A stretch of DNA of 8,366 nucleotides from Verrucomicrobiales bacterium (GTDB lineage: Bacteria > Verrucomicrobiota > Verrucomicrobiia > Limisphaerales > UBA1096): NCBI GenBank assembly GCA_028817635.1, contig JAPPPH010000158.1, forward strand, positions 1 through 8,366, given 5' to 3'. Below are positions 6,438-8,366 of the stretch, piece after piece. The number at the start of each line of letters is the position of its first letter. Position 1 is the first letter of the stretch. Position numbers and translations under genes: made by a program. The notes beneath the pieces were generated by a model. The model was not told the DNA's origin, did no database searches, and saw only the letters and a list, made by a program, of their open reading frames with translations.

Positions 6438-7550
6438 ATGAAAAACATGATGTTTACCAGAGGTATCGTTTTTGCCGGACTGGCACTGGGGCTGATCGCC
6501 ACTCCCGATCTGACCGCACAGGAAAAGAAGGAGGAGAAGCCCAAGCCGCAGTCGGTCTTTAAGGACAAGGCGCTGGAGGAAGGCGTGCGCAAGTTCGTAT
6601 TCGCCAAACGCTACAACAAGGAGCCGTTGGTCGAAGGCGACCTGATCCACCTCTCCACCATCAAGGTCACCAACGCCGGCATCAAGGACCTGAGCGGCCT
6701 CGAGAAATGCCGCGCGCTCGCCTCGCTGGATTTGTCCGGAAATGAGATCACCGACTTCAGCGCCATCAAGGATCTCAAGCGCATCCAGTACCTCAACCTC
6801 GCGAAGAACAAGATCGAGGACATCTCCCCGATCGCCGGGTTGACCGCGCTGCAGTACATCGAACTGTCCAACAACCGCGTGAAGGACTTGAAGCCGCTCG
6901 AGAAGCTCAGCAACATGCGCTCGCTTTACCTGTCCAACAACCGCATCAGCGACTTTTCACCGGCGCTCAAGCTGACCAAGCTGTGGTCGCTTTATCTGGA
7001 TCACAACCAGATCACCAAGCTCGACGGCGTCGCTTCACTCAAGGGCCTCACCACCCTCTCGGCCGGCAACAATGAAATCGCCGACCTCGGCCCGCTCAAC
7101 GGGCTCACCCGTCTGCACTTCCTGTTCCTCGAAAACAACAAAGTGGCCAAGCTCGACTCACTCGTCAGCATGGCTGGGACCGACTACAAGGGGCCAAAAA
7201 ACTTTGCCCCGTTCCTGCGCCTCTACATGAAGGGCAACCCGGTGGACGGCGCCGCGGATAGTCGGTTGCAGTTTGCGCGCCTGATGAAGTTTGGCGTGCG
7301 CGTCGAGACTCCGCGTCAGCCCGAGTTGGTCACCTTCAACAGCACCGGCTGGTCCGGCGAGCTGACCGGCGACCAGTTGGCCGCATTCCAGAAGGACATT
7401 CTGCAGCGGTTCGGCCTCGTGAAGGATGCCAAGCTCAAGCTGCAACTCAGCGTGGCTCCGGAAGACGGCATCACCAAGCAGGAGGTTGATGAGTTGAAAG
7501 CCGCCCTAAAAAAACTCGGCCTCAGCGACAAGGTCGACCTGAGCCTGTAA
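6438..7550 (+). CDS. Exported leucine-rich-repeat protein
   Basis: A 370-residue protein. ATG 6438 was chosen because it opens a signal peptide (MKNMMFTRGIVFAGLALGL, cleavage likely after residues LTA at 25-27); ATG 6447 is a close alternative. After a Lys/Glu/Pro-rich stretch (29-38), residues ~40-80 resemble the N-terminal cap seen before bacterial SDS22/internalin-like LRRs. About eight 22-residue LRRs follow (~80-265), with consensus I-x-D-L-x-P-L-x-x-L-x-x-L-x-x-L-x-L-S-x-N-x; clear examples end in LDLSGNE, LNLAKNK, IELSNNR, LYLSNNR, LYLDHNQ and LFLENNK. The last repeat carries a short insertion near 246-257. The C-terminal ~100 residues are charged and helical, with no membrane anchor or sorting motif seen. 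It probably acts as an extracytoplasmic protein-binding scaffold; the partner is unknown. It is transcribed divergently from the DUF2851 gene and ends before a strong terminator. Confidence 0.88.
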   Translation: MKNMMFTRGIVFAGLALGLIATPDLTAQEKKEEKPKPQSVFKDKALEEGVRKFVFAKRYNKEPLVEGDLIHLSTIKVTNAGIKDLSGLEKCRALASLDLSGNEITDFSAIKDLKRIQYLNLAKNKIEDISPIAGLTALQYIELSNNRVKDLKPLEKLSNMRSLYLSNNRISDFSPALKLTKLWSLYLDHNQITKLDGVASLKGLTTLSAGNNEIADLGPLNGLTRLHFLFLENNKVAKLDSLVSMAGTDYKGPKNFAPFLRLYMKGNPVDGAADSRLQFARLMKFGVRVETPRQPELVTFNSTGWSGELTGDQLAAFQKDILQRFGLVKDAKLKLQLSVAPEDGITKQEVDELKAALKKLGLSDKVDLSL

Positions 7551-7571
7551 CGAACTCTCATCCACTTTTCC

Positions 7572-7602
7572 AAAAGCCCGGACACTGCGTCCGGGCTTTT
7601 TT
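7572..7602 (+). terminator. Intrinsic terminator of the LRR gene
   Basis: A perfect 12-bp stem AAAAGCCCGGAC / GTCCGGGCTTTT with loop ACTGC is followed by two more T residues, 21 nt after the LRR stop. The A- and T-flanks could make it work in both directions. Confidence 0.93.
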
Positions 7603-7606
7603 CGTA

Positions 7607-7627
7607 AACCAAGCGCTTGGCCAAGCG
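7607..7627. repeat. Composite palindromic repeat, intergenic copy 2
   Basis: Identical over 21 bases to 4536-4556, including CCAAGCGCTTGGCCAAGC. It starts five nt after the LRR terminator and lies 79 nt upstream of the yebC-like start codon. Confidence 0.8.
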
Positions 7628-7706
7628 GGCAATTTTCATTCCATTGGGTGCGATTAGTTGGTAAGGCTCTCCGCCCGCCGGGATGGTTTTCGCGGCGGAT
7701 TTTCCC

Positions 7707-8366
7707 ATGGCTGGTCATAATAAATGGTCCAAGGTTAAGCGGCAAAAGGGAGTCACCGATGCCAAGAAGGCCAAGGTGTTCGCCAAGCTCGCCCGCGAGA
7801 TCGGTATCGCGGTTCGCGTCGGCGGGCCGGAGGCGGACCTCAACCCGCGCCTCCGCATGATTCTGCTCAAGTGCCGCAGCGCCAACATGCCGGCCGACAA
7901 CATCGACCGCGCCATCAAGAAGGCGGCCGGCGATGACGACGGCGCAAACTACGAGGAGTTGACGTACGAGGTGTTCGCACCAGGCGGTGTGGCCGTGCTC
8001 GTCCATGCCAACACCGACAACCGCAACCGCACCGCATCCGACGTGCGTCATGCCGTCACCAAGGCCGGGGGGCAACTGGCCAGTGCCGGTGCCGTAACCC
8101 GGCTGTTCGAGCGCAAGGGACAGATCATCATCGACCGCGAAGCCGCCGAGGAGGACGCGCTGATGGAGCTGGCATTGGAGGCCGGAGCAGAGGATTTTGC
8201 TGCCGACGAAAACGGCTACGAGATCGTGACCGGGCCGAACGACTTTGAACCGGTGCACAAGGCGGTCGAAGACAAGGGCATCGCCACGCTCTCGGCCGAG
8301 GTCACCTACATCGCCCAGCAGACAACCGCTGTCGACGAGGCGGGTGCATCGACCATCCAAAAACTG
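7707..8366 (+). CDS. yebC: YebC/PmpR-family DNA-binding regulator or translation factor, 3'-truncated by window edge
   Basis: The frame is open from ATG 7707 to the last base, 220 codons without a stop; the family is usually about 240-250 residues, so only a short tail is missing. The N-terminus MAGHNKWSKVKRQKG is the family signature. It is followed by DAKKAKVFAKLAREI, NMPADNIDRAIKKAAG, and APGGVAVLVHANTDNRNRTASDVRH leading to LFERKG, matching all three YebC domains in order. Family members bind DNA as transcriptional regulators (PmpR-type). Recent work also ties some to relieving ribosome stalling at proline runs. Which role applies here cannot be told. The gene follows the LRR terminator, so it probably has its own promoter within 7628-7706, but no convincing hexamers or Shine-Dalgarno were seen. 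Confidence 0.95.
   Translation, partial: MAGHNKWSKVKRQKGVTDAKKAKVFAKLAREIGIAVRVGGPEADLNPRLRMILLKCRSANMPADNIDRAIKKAAGDDDGANYEELTYEVFAPGGVAVLVHANTDNRNRTASDVRHAVTKAGGQLASAGAVTRLFERKGQIIIDREAAEEDALMELALEAGAEDFAADENGYEIVTGPNDFEPVHKAVEDKGIATLSAEVTYIAQQTTAVDEAGASTIQKL

Noticed and set aside
6341..6607. N-terminal extension of the DUF2851 frame to ATG 6607
   Set aside because: It lies antisense to the LRR signal-peptide region, has Ser-rich unrelated composition and precedes the recognisable family domain.
7506..8360. Long minus-strand ORF of 284 codons
   Set aside because: It is the antisense shadow of the YebC-family gene, whose family motifs are unmistakable on the + strand, and it also runs through the LRR terminator.

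Overview
This window looks like a piece of a Verrucomicrobiota (PVC superphylum) chromosome, moderately GC-rich. Pointers to that group are the large secreted 'PVC-type' dehydrogenase + HEAT + CxxCH cytochrome protein, a solitary prepilin-type protein ending in an H/DG motif, a sialidase-like Asp-box protein, a DUF2851 protein, and start codons without convincing Shine-Dalgarno sequences. The phylum is inferred from protein families only, since no rRNA gene is present.

Layout, left to right. (1) The 3' part of a sialidase/BNR-type gene on the + strand (1-810). (2) Converging on it with a 23-nt gap, a minus-strand pair read right to left: a prepilin-like gene (4452-3748) followed 16 nt later by the 965-residue dehydrogenase/HEAT/cytochrome gene (3731-834), probably one transcript. 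(3) A stretch of about 345 nt (4453-4797) without a convincing protein gene. It holds a candidate promoter, a 10-bp inverted repeat, a composite palindromic repeat and a clear tRNA terminator. (4) A minus-strand tRNA-Gly(GCC) with encoded CCA (4873-4798), downstream of (5) a minus-strand DUF2851 gene (about 6340-4931). (6) Divergent from it, a + strand gene for an exported leucine-rich-repeat protein (6438-7550) ending in a strong intrinsic terminator. (7) A + strand YebC/PmpR-family gene (7707 to the edge), cut off at its 3' end.

The genes do not form one obvious pathway. The sialidase-like protein, dehydrogenase-cytochrome and LRR protein are predicted to be exported. The prepilin-like protein would be an inner-membrane or pseudopilus protein. 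YebC and the tRNA are housekeeping genes.

The most unusual signal is a short palindrome, GCTTGGCCAAGC. It occurs seven times exactly and at least four more times with one or two mismatches, in both genes and spacers. Three copies are extended to the same 18-nt composite, CCAAGCGCTTGGCCAAGC. It resembles a highly iterated palindrome (like cyanobacterial HIP1) or a tiny palindromic element tolerated inside genes. No CRISPR array, insertion sequence, phage module or evident defence system was found.
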